From assembly GCF_014873495.1 (NCBI RefSeq), contig NZ_JADBGF010000001.1, positions 1,984,001 to 2,048,000 on the forward strand: a stretch of 64,000 bases of DNA. The letters are read 5' to 3'. Position numbers and translations under genes: made by a program. Positions 1 to 9,285 of the stretch are shown piece after piece. Position 1 is the stretch's first letter, and each line of letters begins with the position of its first letter. Source of the DNA: Streptomyces stelliscabiei (GTDB lineage: Bacteria; Actinomycetota; Actinomycetes; Streptomycetales; Streptomycetaceae). The notes under the pieces are model-generated. The model saw only the letters and a program-made list of their open reading frames with translations, was not told the DNA's origin and made no database searches.

Positions 1-56
1 GCTCCGGCGCGATGAACATCGCGGTACATCCGCGAGACAGCCGCAAGTCCGCATAG
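1..56 (+). CDS. rbpA: RNA polymerase-binding protein RbpA, C-terminal end (partial)
   Basis: The third reading frame is open from base 3 to a TAG at 54-56 and encodes SGAMNIAVHPRDSRKSA. I recognise this as the conserved last residues of actinobacterial RbpA, which binds RNA polymerase and the primary sigma factor and stimulates transcription. The rest lies off the left edge. A strong hairpin terminator follows about 40 bases later, as expected for a gene end. The tail is short, so identification rests on recognising the peptide and on the following fxsA-ppm1 order, which I recall from S. coelicolor. Confidence 0.8.
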   Translation, partial: SGAMNIAVHPRDSRKSA

Positions 57-97
57 CCCCTCAGGGGGCTGGACGATCCACACAGCGCAACCGAACA

Positions 98-140
98 GAC
101 CGCGGGCGCCGTACGAACCTGTACGGCGCCCGCGGTCTTT
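98..140 (+). terminator. Rho-independent terminator after rbpA
   Basis: A perfect 17-bp stem (98-114 pairing with 121-137) with a 6-base loop is followed by TTT. It lies 42 bases after the rbpA stop. It may also stop transcripts arriving from fxsA on the other strand. Confidence 0.9.
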
Positions 141-255
141 GCTGTGCGCCTGATCCACCTGGGGCGCGCTGTCAGGTGCGGGGCCCGGGGACTTCTCGCG
201 CCGTTCTCCGCGCCCTTGAGGAAGCGGGGCTGCGCCCCGGCTCTCCCAGGACCCG

Positions 256-831
256 TCAGCGGTTCAGCGGGGGATGGGGGCCGGGCGGTGGCGCGTCGTC
301 CCGGATCACCTCGCCCTGCACGACCTTCCCGTCGGGCTGGTGCATCCGCGCCTGCTGGAACGCGCCGGCGAAGTCCCCGGCACCGGCGGCCTCCCGCAGC
401 TTCCGCTCGAACGTCCGCTCGGCATATCGTCCCAGCGCCTTCTGCACCGGCGGAATCAGCAGCACCAGCCCCACCGCGTCGGACACCAGCCCGGGCAGCA
501 TCAGCAGCAAACCCCCCAGCATCAGGAACCCGTTGCCCTCGCTGCGCCCCGCACCGGCGCCGGGCGCACCCGCGCCCCCCTGCTGCTGTTGCAGTGTCTC
601 GGCCAGCGCCCGGAACGCCCGCCGCCCGGCCCGCTTGACCACCGCGGAACCCGCGACGAACCCGGCGACGAGGAGCAGGAAGACCGTGAACCCACCGGCC
701 GCGCCCGCGACCACGGTGAGCAGCCAGATCTCCAGGACCAGCCACGCCGCGACTCCCAGCGGCAGAAACGTGCGCAGCCGGGATCGCCGGGGCCGGGCGG
801 GGTACGTCGAGGACGGAACGCCAGTCGTCAT
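256..831 (-). CDS. fxsA: FxsA family membrane protein
   Basis: This 191-residue protein matches the FxsA pattern: hydrophobic segments near residues 22-62, a conserved GSAVVKRAGRRAF stretch, and a further hydrophobic segment near 105-130 with GGLLLMLPGLVSDAVG. A charged tail ends the protein. FxsA is a cytoplasmic-membrane protein known in E. coli for relieving phage T7 exclusion; its role in Streptomyces is unknown. The ATG at 831 is preceded by GGGAGC. It sits downstream of ppm1 on the same strand with a 65-base gap, so the two may be co-transcribed. Confidence 0.85.
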   Translation of the reverse strand: MTTGVPSSTYPARPRRSRLRTFLPLGVAAWLVLEIWLLTVVAGAAGGFTVFLLLVAGFVAGSAVVKRAGRRAFRALAETLQQQQGGAGAPGAGAGRSEGNGFLMLGGLLLMLPGLVSDAVGLVLLIPPVQKALGRYAERTFERKLREAAGAGDFAGAFQQARMHQPDGKVVQGEVIRDDAPPPGPHPPLNR

Positions 832-896
832 GCTCCCAGTGTGCCTGGCCCCTGCTCAGCACGGGATAAGGGCAGAGCCCGGGACAGCGAGGGTGA

Positions 897-1694
897 TCAG
901 GCCTTCTTGTCGTCCCGGCCCAGCACCTTGCCGATCCGCTCCCCCACGCCCCACGCCGTGACCCGCCACAGGGCCTCGACGAGGATGTCGCGGCTCATCT
1001 TGGAGTCGCCCAGCTCGCGCTCGACGAAGGTGATGGGCACCTCGACGACGTGGTAGCCCGCCTTGATCGCGCGGCGCGCGAGGTCGACCTGGAAGCAGTA
1101 GCCCTGGGAGGCGACCTCGTCGAGGCCGAGCCCTTCGAGGGTCTCGCTGCGGAAGGCCCGGTAGCCGCCGGTCACGTCACGGACCGGCACGTCGAGCAGG
1201 ACACGGGAGTAGAGGCTGCCGCCGCGGGAGATGTACTCGCGCGACTTGGGCCAGTTCACCACGCGCCCGCCCGGCACCCAGCGGGAGCCGAGGACGAGGT
1301 CGGCGCCCTTGAGGGCGGTCAGCAGCCGGGGCAGCTCCTCGGGCTGGTGGGAGCCGTCGGCGTCCATCTCGATGAGGACGCCGTAGCCGTGCTCCATGCC
1401 CCAGCGGAAGCCCGCGAGATAGGCGGCGCCCAGCCCTTCCTTGCCCTTGCGGTGCAGCACCTGGACGCGGTCGTCCTCGGCTGCCAGTTCGTCGGCGAGC
1501 TTGCCGGTGCCGTCGGGGCTGTTGTCGTCGGCCACCAGGACGTGCGCCTCGGGAACGGCCTTCCGCACCCGGCCGACGATCGCCTTGATGTTCTCCGCCT
1601 CGTTGTAGGTCGGAATGATCACCAAGGCCGTGCCGAGCGGGCCGAACCGCCTCTCCTGGCCTTCCGCCGCGATCGTCCCGTCGCCGTCGTTCAC
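897..1694 (-). CDS. ppm1: Polyprenol-phosphate mannosyltransferase Ppm1 (GT2)
   Basis: This 265-residue GT-A glycosyltransferase makes polyprenyl-phospho-mannose from GDP-mannose for protein O-mannosylation. Family hallmarks are visible: VIIPTYNEAENI, VADDNSPDGT, EMDADGSHQPEELPRL, then GSRWVPGG. I start it at the GTG at 1694, preceded by GAAGGGGCAGC; the frame extends 50 residues further upstream but that part is low-complexity and unlike the family. There is no fused lipoprotein N-acyltransferase domain, unlike mycobacterial Ppm1. In S. coelicolor the equivalent gene is needed for phiC31 infection. Confidence in family is high; the exact start is less certain. Confidence 0.92.
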   Translation of the reverse strand: MNDGDGTIAAEGQERRFGPLGTALVIIPTYNEAENIKAIVGRVRKAVPEAHVLVADDNSPDGTGKLADELAAEDDRVQVLHRKGKEGLGAAYLAGFRWGMEHGYGVLIEMDADGSHQPEELPRLLTALKGADLVLGSRWVPGGRVVNWPKSREYISRGGSLYSRVLLDVPVRDVTGGYRAFRSETLEGLGLDEVASQGYCFQVDLARRAIKAGYHVVEVPITFVERELGDSKMSRDILVEALWRVTAWGVGERIGKVLGRDDKKA

Positions 1695-2283
1695 CGCTGC
1701 CCCTTCAGGTCCTCCGTGCGCAGAGGACCACCATAGTGGCCACGGCCTGCGCGGAAGTGTCGGCCGTGACCCAAGGGGCCCCGGATCGACAGGGGGTGTG
1801 CGCGAGCGCGCTCTGCGTAGTCCCGCGACTCCCCGGAACACCACTGTGCCGTCGGCGCGGGACGGAGTACAGGGGTCGTCGGCTGCGGATGGGGGCCCGA
1901 CGCCCTTCGGGCCGACCTGGGGCCCGCTGGCTGCGAGACCGAAAGCCGTTGTCTACTGAGCGTCCGGGCCCCACCCGGGTCACACCTACCCGACCTGGCC
2001 GGAACGTTCCCTCGCCGGAGCGCGAAGCCTGGGCCTGGCTGCCGGTGGCGGTGCGCCGGTACGGCACACCAACCCTGACCCAGCGGCACTCCGACGACCG
2101 CGCGGAAGTTCCCCGGTCGGACGTCCGGTGGTGGACCCGGCAGAACCTACCCGTCGCCTGCGGCCGCCTGTCAACCTCCGTCTGACCTGCGGAGTTCCCC
2201 TCAAATGCCTGGTCGGCGGGGAGGAGCCGCAGGTCGTGCGGCGCGCCGCCGGGCCGTCGCCGGGTCCGTGCCGGGCCGGGAGA
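1695..2283. other. Unassigned 589-base intergenic region
   Basis: No convincing gene is visible. The open frames here have arginine- and proline-rich translations that look like chance reading of GC-rich DNA. The stretch next to 1694 must carry the ppm1 promoter; TATGGT on the minus strand near 1728-1733 is a weak -10 candidate. A moderately self-complementary stretch lies near 1890-1925. I see no terminator or riboswitch. Confidence 0.5.
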
Positions 2284-3888
2284 TCACTCGCCCGGCCGTA
2301 CGAAGACCGTTCGCCCGGCCACCACGGTCCGCAGGCAGACGGGCAGCTCGGTGCCGGGGCTCAGGTCGGGCAGGCCGGGGGTGCCGGAACGGGGGTCGGT
2401 CGACCAGCGCGCGACGCGGTCGTCGGGGGCCTGGACGACGAGTTCGCCGGTGCGCCACACCGCGTAGTCCGCGGGCGCGCCCGGGACGAGAACGCCCGCG
2501 TCGTCGCGTCCGACCGCCCGCCAGCCGCCCCGCGTGTGCGCCGTGAACGCGGCGCGCACGGACACCCGGTGCTCCGGCGTGCGGTGGAACGCCGCCGCGC
2601 GGACGGTCCCCCATGGATCGAGCGGGGTGACCGGACTGTCCGAGCCGAAGGCCAGGGGCACGCCGGCGCGCAGCAGGGCGGCGAACGGGTTGAGGGTGCG
2701 GGCCCGCTCCGGGCCGAGCCGCTCGGCGTACATGCCCTCCGCGCCGCCCCACAGCGCGTCGAAGGCCGGCTGGACGGAGGCGGTGAGGCCGAGTTCGGCG
2801 AAGGCGGCGACGCTCTCGGGGGCGAGCATCTCGACGTGCTCGACGCGGTGCCGGGCGGCCCTCACCCGGGCCAGGCCGACCTTCTCCGCGGCCGCGCGCA
2901 CTCCCTCGACGACGGAGGCCACCGCGGCGTCCCCGATGGCGTGGAAGCCCGCCTGGAGGCCCGTCTCGGTGCAGGCGACCACATGGGCGGCGACGGCCGT
3001 CGCGTCCAGGTACGCCGTGCCGGTGTGCGCGGCGTCGGCGTACGGCTCGTGCAGACAGGCGGTGTGCGAGCCGAGGGCCCCGTCGACGAAGAGGTCGCCC
3101 GCGGCGCCGACGGCTCCGAGGGCGCGGGCCTTGTCGACGTCGCGTTCCGCCCAGTAGCCGACCACGCGCGGGCCCGGCTCCTCGGCGGCGAGCCGGAGCA
3201 GTCCCGTGAAGTCGTCCTCGGAGGAGATCTCGGGGCCCGCGCACTCGTGGACCGAGCCGATGCCGAGCGAGCCGGCGTGGGCGAGGGCGGCCCGCTGGGC
3301 CTCGGTGCGCTGGGCGGGGGTGAGGGCGCCCAGGGCGGTGGCCCGTACGGCGTGGTGGGCGTCCCGGGTCAGGGGCCCGTCCTCGAAGGAGCCGGCGCCC
3401 GGGACCAGGTCGAGCAGGGCGGAGCTGACGACGGCCGAGTGGACGTCGATCCGGCTCAGGTAGAGCGGGCGGCCGCCGGTGGCCTCGTCGAGTTCGGCGC
3501 GGGTCGGCGGACGGCCGCCGGGCCAGCGGGCGGCGTCCCAGCCGTGACCGAGGAGGACGCGGTCGGCCGGGCGGGCCGTCGCGAATTCCCGTACGAGAAC
3601 GAGGGCGGCCTCCAGGGTGGGGGCGCCGGAGAGGTCGAGGCCGGTGAGGGCGAGGCCGGTCGCCGTGGTGTGGACGTGGGCGTCGGTGAACGCCGGGGTG
3701 ACCAGGGCGCCTTCGAGGTCCTCCACCTCGTCGACGTCGGCGGCGAAGGCGTCGGCGGCGCCCTCGGAGCCGACCCAGGCGATCTGGCCGTGCTCCACGA
3801 CCATCGCGGTGGCGAACGGGTCGGCGGGGCTGTGGACTTCTCCGCCGCGGAGCAACACGGTCTTCGACGGGGCGGTGCGATCACTCAT
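2284..3888 (-). CDS. Amidohydrolase family protein (YtcJ-like)
   Basis: This 534-residue metal-dependent hydrolase has the YtcJ/amidohydrolase_3 layout. A small beta-domain carries LLRGGEVHSP at the N terminus. The metal site HVH follows TPAFTDA near residue 70. Later ligands are visible in GFHAIGDAA, HRVEHVEM and the aspartate of FGSDSPV near residue 430. All expected metal ligands appear intact. The substrate cannot be read from the sequence; relatives act on amides, ureas or N-acyl compounds. It lies 75 bases downstream of an Lrp/AsnC gene on the same strand, so amino-acid-linked regulation is plausible. Confidence 0.88.
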   Translation of the reverse strand: MSDRTAPSKTVLLRGGEVHSPADPFATAMVVEHGQIAWVGSEGAADAFAADVDEVEDLEGALVTPAFTDAHVHTTATGLALTGLDLSGAPTLEAALVLVREFATARPADRVLLGHGWDAARWPGGRPPTRAELDEATGGRPLYLSRIDVHSAVVSSALLDLVPGAGSFEDGPLTRDAHHAVRATALGALTPAQRTEAQRAALAHAGSLGIGSVHECAGPEISSEDDFTGLLRLAAEEPGPRVVGYWAERDVDKARALGAVGAAGDLFVDGALGSHTACLHEPYADAAHTGTAYLDATAVAAHVVACTETGLQAGFHAIGDAAVASVVEGVRAAAEKVGLARVRAARHRVEHVEMLAPESVAAFAELGLTASVQPAFDALWGGAEGMYAERLGPERARTLNPFAALLRAGVPLAFGSDSPVTPLDPWGTVRAAAFHRTPEHRVSVRAAFTAHTRGGWRAVGRDDAGVLVPGAPADYAVWRTGELVVQAPDDRVARWSTDPRSGTPGLPDLSPGTELPVCLRTVVAGRTVFVRPGE

Positions 3889-3963
3889 GGGGACAGTCTC
3901 GCTCGTGCCGAGCGCCGCGGTGCACCAGGGCGGAGCTTCCGGGGCGCCCGGCGGTCGCGGGCG

Positions 3964-4404
3964 TCAGATCCTCGGCGGTCTGGCCTCGTACGGCGTCGAC
4001 AGGACCACCGTCGTGCGGGTGGACACTCCCGCCAGGGACCGCAGCCGGGCGAGGAGTTCCTCCAGCTCGTGCGGGGTGGCCACGCGGACCTTGAGGATGT
4101 AGTTCTCGTCGCCGGCGACGCTGTGGCAGGCCTCGATCTCCGGGACGCCCGCGAGGCGTTCGGCGATGTCGTCGGGGGCGCTGGGGTCGAAGGGTTTGAC
4201 CGAGATGAACGCGGTCAGCGGCAGCCCGACGGCCTCCGGGTCGACGACCGCGGCATAGCCGCGGATGACGCCACGCTGCTCAAGTCGGCGCACGCGCTGA
4301 TGCACGGCCGACGTGGACAGGCCCGTGGCCTTGCCCAGGTCGGTGTAGCTCATCCGCCCGTCCGCGACGAGCAGCTGCACGATCTGTCGGTCCAGCTCCT
4401 CCAT
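3964..4404 (-). CDS. Lrp/AsnC family transcriptional regulator
   Basis: This 146-residue protein has an N-terminal helix-turn-helix (MEELDRQIVQLLVADGRMSY, then LSTSAVHQRVRRLEQRGVI). A C-terminal RAM/ActD-type ligand domain follows, with a glycine-containing loop near HSVAGDENYILKV. Length and order match standard Lrp/AsnC proteins. I use the ATG at 4404 because the helix-turn-helix begins there; the open frame upstream adds 51 unrelated residues. Such proteins sense amino acids and bind as octamers. The adjacent amidohydrolase is the obvious candidate target. It is not closely similar to the second Lrp/AsnC gene at 38764-39216. Confidence 0.92.
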   Translation of the reverse strand: MEELDRQIVQLLVADGRMSYTDLGKATGLSTSAVHQRVRRLEQRGVIRGYAAVVDPEAVGLPLTAFISVKPFDPSAPDDIAERLAGVPEIEACHSVAGDENYILKVRVATPHELEELLARLRSLAGVSTRTTVVLSTPYEARPPRI

Positions 4405-4673
4405 GGCGCAAGAACCTACAGGGCGGTTGATCTCCTTCGATACCTGAGCGGCGCAGGTCATACCCGGTTCGTGATGTGGCCGCGAGCCACTTGTGAGCCA
4501 TACGGGTGACAGCCTCGCCGTGTCGGGCATCTGCGAGCGGCATGTGACGAAGACCACATCACCCGGACAGGCTCTGTGATGATCTCGTGATTACCTTCGG
4601 GACAGGGCGGGAAGTGCTTGCTGTGGTCGGAGGCCGCAGCGCCTTCACGGCCCAGCCCGAGGGGGAGAATCCC

Positions 4674-5117
4674 ATGCAGAATCCCAAGCGCCCTGGTCGA
4701 ACCGCACCCAAGCGGCTCCAGGCGGTCGTCGATCTTGAGCCGGAGGGCGTCGAACCGGACGACGAGTTCGACGCGTACGACACCTTCGAGATGTACCGGG
4801 TCTTCTGCCCGGACTGCGCTCAGCCCATCGCCCTGCTGTCCGACGAGGACCGCCTGCCCGAGCACGCGCTGGTCGTGTCGCCGTGGAACCCGTTCGGGCT
4901 CACGGTCTGCGCCGGTACGGGCCGCTCGGCCGGCGACGCCCGCGCCGCGGACGAGACCGTCGAGCCGCAGGCGCAGGAGACCGCCCTGCTGTTGACGCTG
5001 CCGCAGGGCCTCGACTGGCGGACGCAGCCGTTCTCGCACGTCGGCGGCCCGGGCTCGCGCCCGATGCGCGTGCCGGTGATGCGGCCTCAGCAGTCCGACC
5101 AGCGCCAAGCGGCCTGA
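4674..5117 (+). CDS. Conserved hypothetical protein with a CPDC motif
   Basis: This encodes a 147-residue soluble, acidic protein of unknown function. It starts at the ATG at 4674, placed by the purine-rich GAGGGGGAGAA just upstream. A basic N terminus (PKRPGRTAPKRLQAV) is followed by an acidic stretch, then RVFCPDCAQPIALLSDEDRL and a further cysteine in GLTVCAGTG, so a small metal site is possible. The C terminus is rich in arginine, proline and glutamine. It is divergent from the Lrp/AsnC gene across a 269-base region and is followed by a hairpin terminator at 5158. I do not recognise a named family. Confidence 0.75.
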   Translation: MQNPKRPGRTAPKRLQAVVDLEPEGVEPDDEFDAYDTFEMYRVFCPDCAQPIALLSDEDRLPEHALVVSPWNPFGLTVCAGTGRSAGDARAADETVEPQAQETALLLTLPQGLDWRTQPFSHVGGPGSRPMRVPVMRPQQSDQRQAA

Positions 5118-5157
5118 TCCCGGGGCCGGTTCGGCCCACGGCGTCCGCGCGCCCGAC

Positions 5158-5177
5158 GGGCAGGACTCGTCCTGCCC
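5158..5177 (+). terminator. Hairpin terminator
   Basis: A perfect inverted repeat, GGGCAGGA paired with TCCTGCCC around a CTCG loop, lies 41 bases after the stop of the CPDC-motif gene. There is no T run, which is usual for Streptomyces terminators. Confidence 0.65.
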
Positions 5178-5253
5178 CCTACGGTTCGGTCGCGAACTCA
5201 GAGACGATTCCCGGAAGGGGTGACCGGCCCGCCCGCACGCGCGTTGGCACGGT

Positions 5254-5553
5254 ATGACCCCAACTTTCCCGGTGACCGGGCATCGGCGTCACATCTTTGT
5301 GCCGGCTTCGGCAGAATCGCTTCCGCAGGGGCCGGCCCAGCAGCAGGACCCGCCCATCTACCGGGCCCTGCTGCGGACCTGGGCCGACCGCGGCCGCACC
5401 CTGCCGGGGCGTCACGACCCGGAGTGGGTGCGGCTGGCGACGCCGCCGAGCGGCCTCGACCAGTTCCGCACCACCGTGGACCCCTTCGGGGCCCCCGACT
5501 TCTTCCGCGGTTCCTTCAGCGTGACTCGGGCCCCGCGAGGTGGCGGGCGATGA
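5254..5553 (+). CDS. Small conserved hypothetical protein
   Basis: This encodes a 99-residue protein with the recognisable Streptomyces stretch PIYRALLRTWADRGRTLPGR followed by DPEWVRLA. I have seen this in small uncharacterised proteins of the genus, but no function is known. The start is uncertain: the ATG at 5254 has no strong ribosome-binding site and a GTG at 5272 is possible. Its last 38 bases overlap the end of the convergent acyl-CoA dehydrogenase gene, so the C-terminal VTRAPRGGGR is antisense to that gene. It is predicted to be soluble and basic. Confidence 0.65.
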   Translation: MTPTFPVTGHRRHIFVPASAESLPQGPAQQQDPPIYRALLRTWADRGRTLPGRHDPEWVRLATPPSGLDQFRTTVDPFGAPDFFRGSFSVTRAPRGGGR

Positions 5554-6688
5554 CCATGCGCTGGATCTGGTTGGTGCCCTCCACGATCTGGAGCACCTTC
5601 GCCTCACGCATGTACCGCTCGGCGGGGAAGTCCGCCGTGTAGCCGTACCCGCCGAGGATCTGCACGGCGTCCGTGGTGACCTTCATCGCGGCATCGGTGC
5701 ACAGCAGCTTCGCCATGGCCGCCTGCTTGGAGAACGGCCGGCCCGCGTCGCGCAGCCGGGCCGCGGAGAGGTAGAGCGCCCGGCCCGCCTCTATCTGCGT
5801 CGCCATGTCCGCGAGCATGAAACGCAGCCCCTGGAAGTCGGAGATCGGCCGCCCGAACTGCTGCCGCCCGGTGGCGTAGGCGACCGCCTCGTCCAGTGCC
5901 GCCTGGGCCACGCCGATCGCGCAGGCCGCGATGCCGAGCCGCCCGGAGTCGAGCGCGGACAGGGCGATCGCGAAACCCTGACCCTCCTCACCGAGGCGCC
6001 GGGCGTCACCGACGCGCACCCCGTCGAAGTTGAGCTGCGCGGTGGGTGAGCCCTTCATGCCCATCTTCTTCTCGGGCGCGGCGGCGCTCAGCCCCTCGGC
6101 GTCGCCGGGCACCAGGAAGGCGCTGATGCCCCGGGAGCCCTCGCTGCCCGTGCGGGCCATGACCGTGTAGAAGTCGGCGATGCCGCCGTGGGTGATCCAG
6201 GCCTTGGTGCCGGTGATCACCCACTCGTCGCCCTCCCGCACGGCCTTCGTCCGCAGGGAGGCGGCGTCCGAGCCGGACGAGGGCTCGGAGAGGCAGTACG
6301 CGCCGAGCAGGCCGCCGCCGAGCATCGCCGGCAGATGCTCGACCTGCTGCTCCTTGGTGCCGTAGTTGGCGAGGGCGTGGCAGGCGAGCGTGTGGACGCT
6401 CACGCCGAGACCCACGGTGAGGCGGGCCATGGCGAGTTCTTCCAGGACCTGGAGATAGACCTCGTACGGCTGGTCGCCGCCGCCGTGCTCCGAGTCGTAC
6501 GGCAGGCCGAGCAGCCCCGACTCCGAGAGCAGGCCGAAGAGTTCGCGCGGGAACCGGCTGGCGTCCTCCTCCTCGGCCGCGTGCGGGGCGATCTCCCGCT
6601 GTGCGATCTCGCGGACGAGCGAGATCAGATCCCGGGCCTCTTCCGTGGGCAGCTGACGGTCCACCGGCTGCGGGGCGCGGTCGGGCAT
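5516..6688 (-). CDS. Acyl-CoA dehydrogenase
   Basis: This 390-residue FAD-dependent enzyme oxidises an acyl-CoA to the 2-enoyl-CoA. The all-alpha N domain, the FAD-binding AYCLSEPSSGSD and WITHGGIADFYTVMART stretches, and the C-terminal QIVEGTNQIQRMVIARHLAG are clear. The glutamate of the last motif is at the usual catalytic-base position of short and medium-chain enzymes. I start at the ATG at 6688, which has GGGAGGAGAG nine bases upstream; the frame is open for 21 more codons. Chain length preference cannot be told. From memory the S. coelicolor neighbour of chiD is also an acyl-CoA dehydrogenase. Confidence 0.92.
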   Translation of the reverse strand: MPDRAPQPVDRQLPTEEARDLISLVREIAQREIAPHAAEEEDASRFPRELFGLLSESGLLGLPYDSEHGGGDQPYEVYLQVLEELAMARLTVGLGVSVHTLACHALANYGTKEQQVEHLPAMLGGGLLGAYCLSEPSSGSDAASLRTKAVREGDEWVITGTKAWITHGGIADFYTVMARTGSEGSRGISAFLVPGDAEGLSAAAPEKKMGMKGSPTAQLNFDGVRVGDARRLGEEGQGFAIALSALDSGRLGIAACAIGVAQAALDEAVAYATGRQQFGRPISDFQGLRFMLADMATQIEAGRALYLSAARLRDAGRPFSKQAAMAKLLCTDAAMKVTTDAVQILGGYGYTADFPAERYMREAKVLQIVEGTNQIQRMVIARHLAGPESR

Positions 6689-6908
6689 GGCGACGCTCTC
6701 CTCCCTGTCGGGCACTGCGGCGGACACGCACAGGGGATGTCGTGGTGCCACCGGGTCTCACGTGCCACTGCCGATGGTCCTCCTCCGGATCACGGAAGCC
6801 GCTGATCAGCGGCGGTGGCGCTAGGAGTATGCCCGATCCGGAGCAGCCCGTCACCGGTTAACGAGCGTTCATTGGGACACATTCGAGAGCCCGCCGCGCG
6901 GGGGCGGT

Positions 6909-6951
6909 ATTGGTCCGAACCATTGACCCCAGTGGTCTAGTCCTCTACGTT
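6909..6951 (+). promoter_or_regulatory. Chitinase promoter with tandem DasR boxes
   Basis: Two copies of the DasR responsive element lie in tandem: ATTGGTCCGAACCATT at 6909-6924 and AGTGGTCTAGTCCTCT at 6931-6946, 22 bases apart. The known consensus is ACTGGTCTAGACCACT. The promoter reads TTGACC at 6923-6928, a 17-base spacer filled by the second box, and TACGTT at 6946-6951. Repression by the GntR-family regulator DasR, relieved by glucosamine-6-phosphate, is established for Streptomyces chitinase genes. Confidence 0.85.
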
Positions 6952-7046
6952 CTCCCCCAGCGGCGCGGACACGCGTCCACGCCGATCGGCACAGCAGGTC
7001 CAGGCAGCACCCTCCCCGCGCCACGCTCCCCTCCCCCGGAGTCACG

Positions 7047-8294
<1,248 letters not shown>

Positions 8295-8313
8295 CCCTCG
8301 TGGCGCGTGACGT

Positions 8314-8346
8314 GGGGCGGGGGCCGGCCGGTGGGCTCCCCGCCCC
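8314..8346 (+). terminator. Hairpin terminator after the chitinase gene
   Basis: GGGGCGGGG at 8314-8322 pairs with CCCCGCCCC at 8338-8346, 20 bases after the chitinase stop, between it and the convergent TetR gene. Confidence 0.6.
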
Positions 8347-8373
8347 GGGCGCCCGGCCGCGGTGCCGACGCGC

Positions 8374-9033
8374 TCAGGCGTCGCGGCGGGCGGGCTCGGG
8401 CGTGCGGTAGGCGGGGGCGAGTTCCTCGATGGCGCGCAGCGAGCCGCCCAGCATCTTGACCAGCAGATCGCGCATGGTGTCGCGGGGCAGCTCGGGGCGG
8501 GCGATCCAGTCGAGGGTGGCGCCCTCGACCGCGCAGACCCAGCCGAACAGGCCCATGCGGGCCACCGGTTCGATGTCGCTCCTGCCGTACGCGCCCTCGG
8601 CGACGGTGGCGACCATCGCCTCGCGGACACCGTCCCTGATGGCGTGCACCTGGGCGTCGAAGCCGACGCCGCCGCTGACGATCGTGCGGTAGGCGGCCTG
8701 GTTCTCCTCCGCGTAGCGCAGATAGCCCTCGATGGTCCGGTGCACCCGGTCCACGGGCGGCAGTTCGAGGCCGCTCGCCGCGAACGTGATCAGATCGGCG
8801 ACGGAGTCCTCGACGATCGCGAGGTAGTAGCCGCGCTTGGACTTGAAGTAGTAGTAGATCAGTCCCTTGGCCACATGCGCCTGCCGTGCGATGTCGTCCA
8901 TCGACAACGTGTCGTACGAGGTGTCGGCGAACAACTTGCGCCCGATGGAGATGAGTTCGGCGCGGCGGGTCACCGAACGGTCGGTGCCGCGGGCCCGCGG
9001 CGGTTCGACACCAAGCTGTTGACTACTATTCAA
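8374..9033 (-). CDS. TetR family transcriptional regulator
   Basis: This regulator of about 219 residues has a clear TetR N-terminal domain: GRKLFADTSYDTLSMDDIAR followed by QAHVAKGLIYYYFKSKRGYY. The C-terminal ligand domain is of the larger type with VFGWVCAVEG-like hydrophobic helices. The start is unclear. I place it at the TTG at 9033; the frame is open to 9093, and a GTG a few codons inside is also possible. A palindrome covers the TTG, suggesting autoregulation or a start further in. The flanking small membrane gene may be a target. No ligand can be inferred. Confidence 0.88.
   Translation of the reverse strand: MNSSQQLGVEPPRARGTDRSVTRRAELISIGRKLFADTSYDTLSMDDIARQAHVAKGLIYYYFKSKRGYYLAIVEDSVADLITFAASGLELPPVDRVHRTIEGYLRYAEENQAAYRTIVSGGVGFDAQVHAIRDGVREAMVATVAEGAYGRSDIEPVARMGLFGWVCAVEGATLDWIARPELPRDTMRDLLVKMLGGSLRAIEELAPAYRTPEPARRDA
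9019..9033. promoter_or_regulatory. Candidate TetR operator
   Basis: TTGACTACTATTCAA is a 15-bp near-perfect inverted repeat (TTGA and TCAA ends, one mismatch pair) in a GC-rich setting, lying at the 5' end of the TetR coding frame. Autoregulation by the TetR protein is an inference. Confidence 0.45.
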
Positions 9034-9138
9034 TTTCGGGTCCTGGTCTCCGACTGGCAGCGGGACAACCGCAGTATGGCAGACCCTCACCACCAGCTTG
9101 TTCGACTCCGATCGACAGAAGTCGGCCGGCGGATCAGG

Positions 9139-9285
9139 TCACAGCAGGCCCAGCTGCGTCACCAGCATCGCGACCACCACGACCAGGGTCCAGCCCATGA
9201 GGTGTTCGACGATCTTGGGGCCGTCGTCGCGGGGGCCGCCCGTGCCGGTCTGGACACGGTTGGCGGTGGCGGAGGTCGCGGTCAT
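9139..9285 (-). CDS. SCO1431 family small membrane protein
   Basis: This encodes a 48-residue protein with a short polar N terminus and one transmembrane helix. GPKIVEHLMGWTLVVVVAML is followed by VTQLGLL at the very C terminus. I recognise it as the Streptomyces family named after SCO1431, whose function is unknown. I use the ATG at 9285; the open frame extends upstream for 28 more codons that look non-coding. It lies upstream of the TetR gene on the same strand. Its position right after the TetR gene matches the S. coelicolor numbering I remember, which supports the identification. Confidence 0.8.
   Translation of the reverse strand: MTATSATANRVQTGTGGPRDDGPKIVEHLMGWTLVVVVAMLVTQLGLL

Noticed and set aside
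1736..2185. Possible 149-residue protein in the gap upstream of ppm1
   Set aside because: Arg/Pro-rich translation, no ribosome-binding site, no recognisable segment; treated as non-coding.
2128..4509. Long plus-strand open frame (793 codons) opposite the amidohydrolase and Lrp genes
   Set aside because: Its translation is Gly/Arg/Ala/Glu-rich with no domain, and it lies antisense to two genes with clear motifs. This is the usual effect of high GC content.
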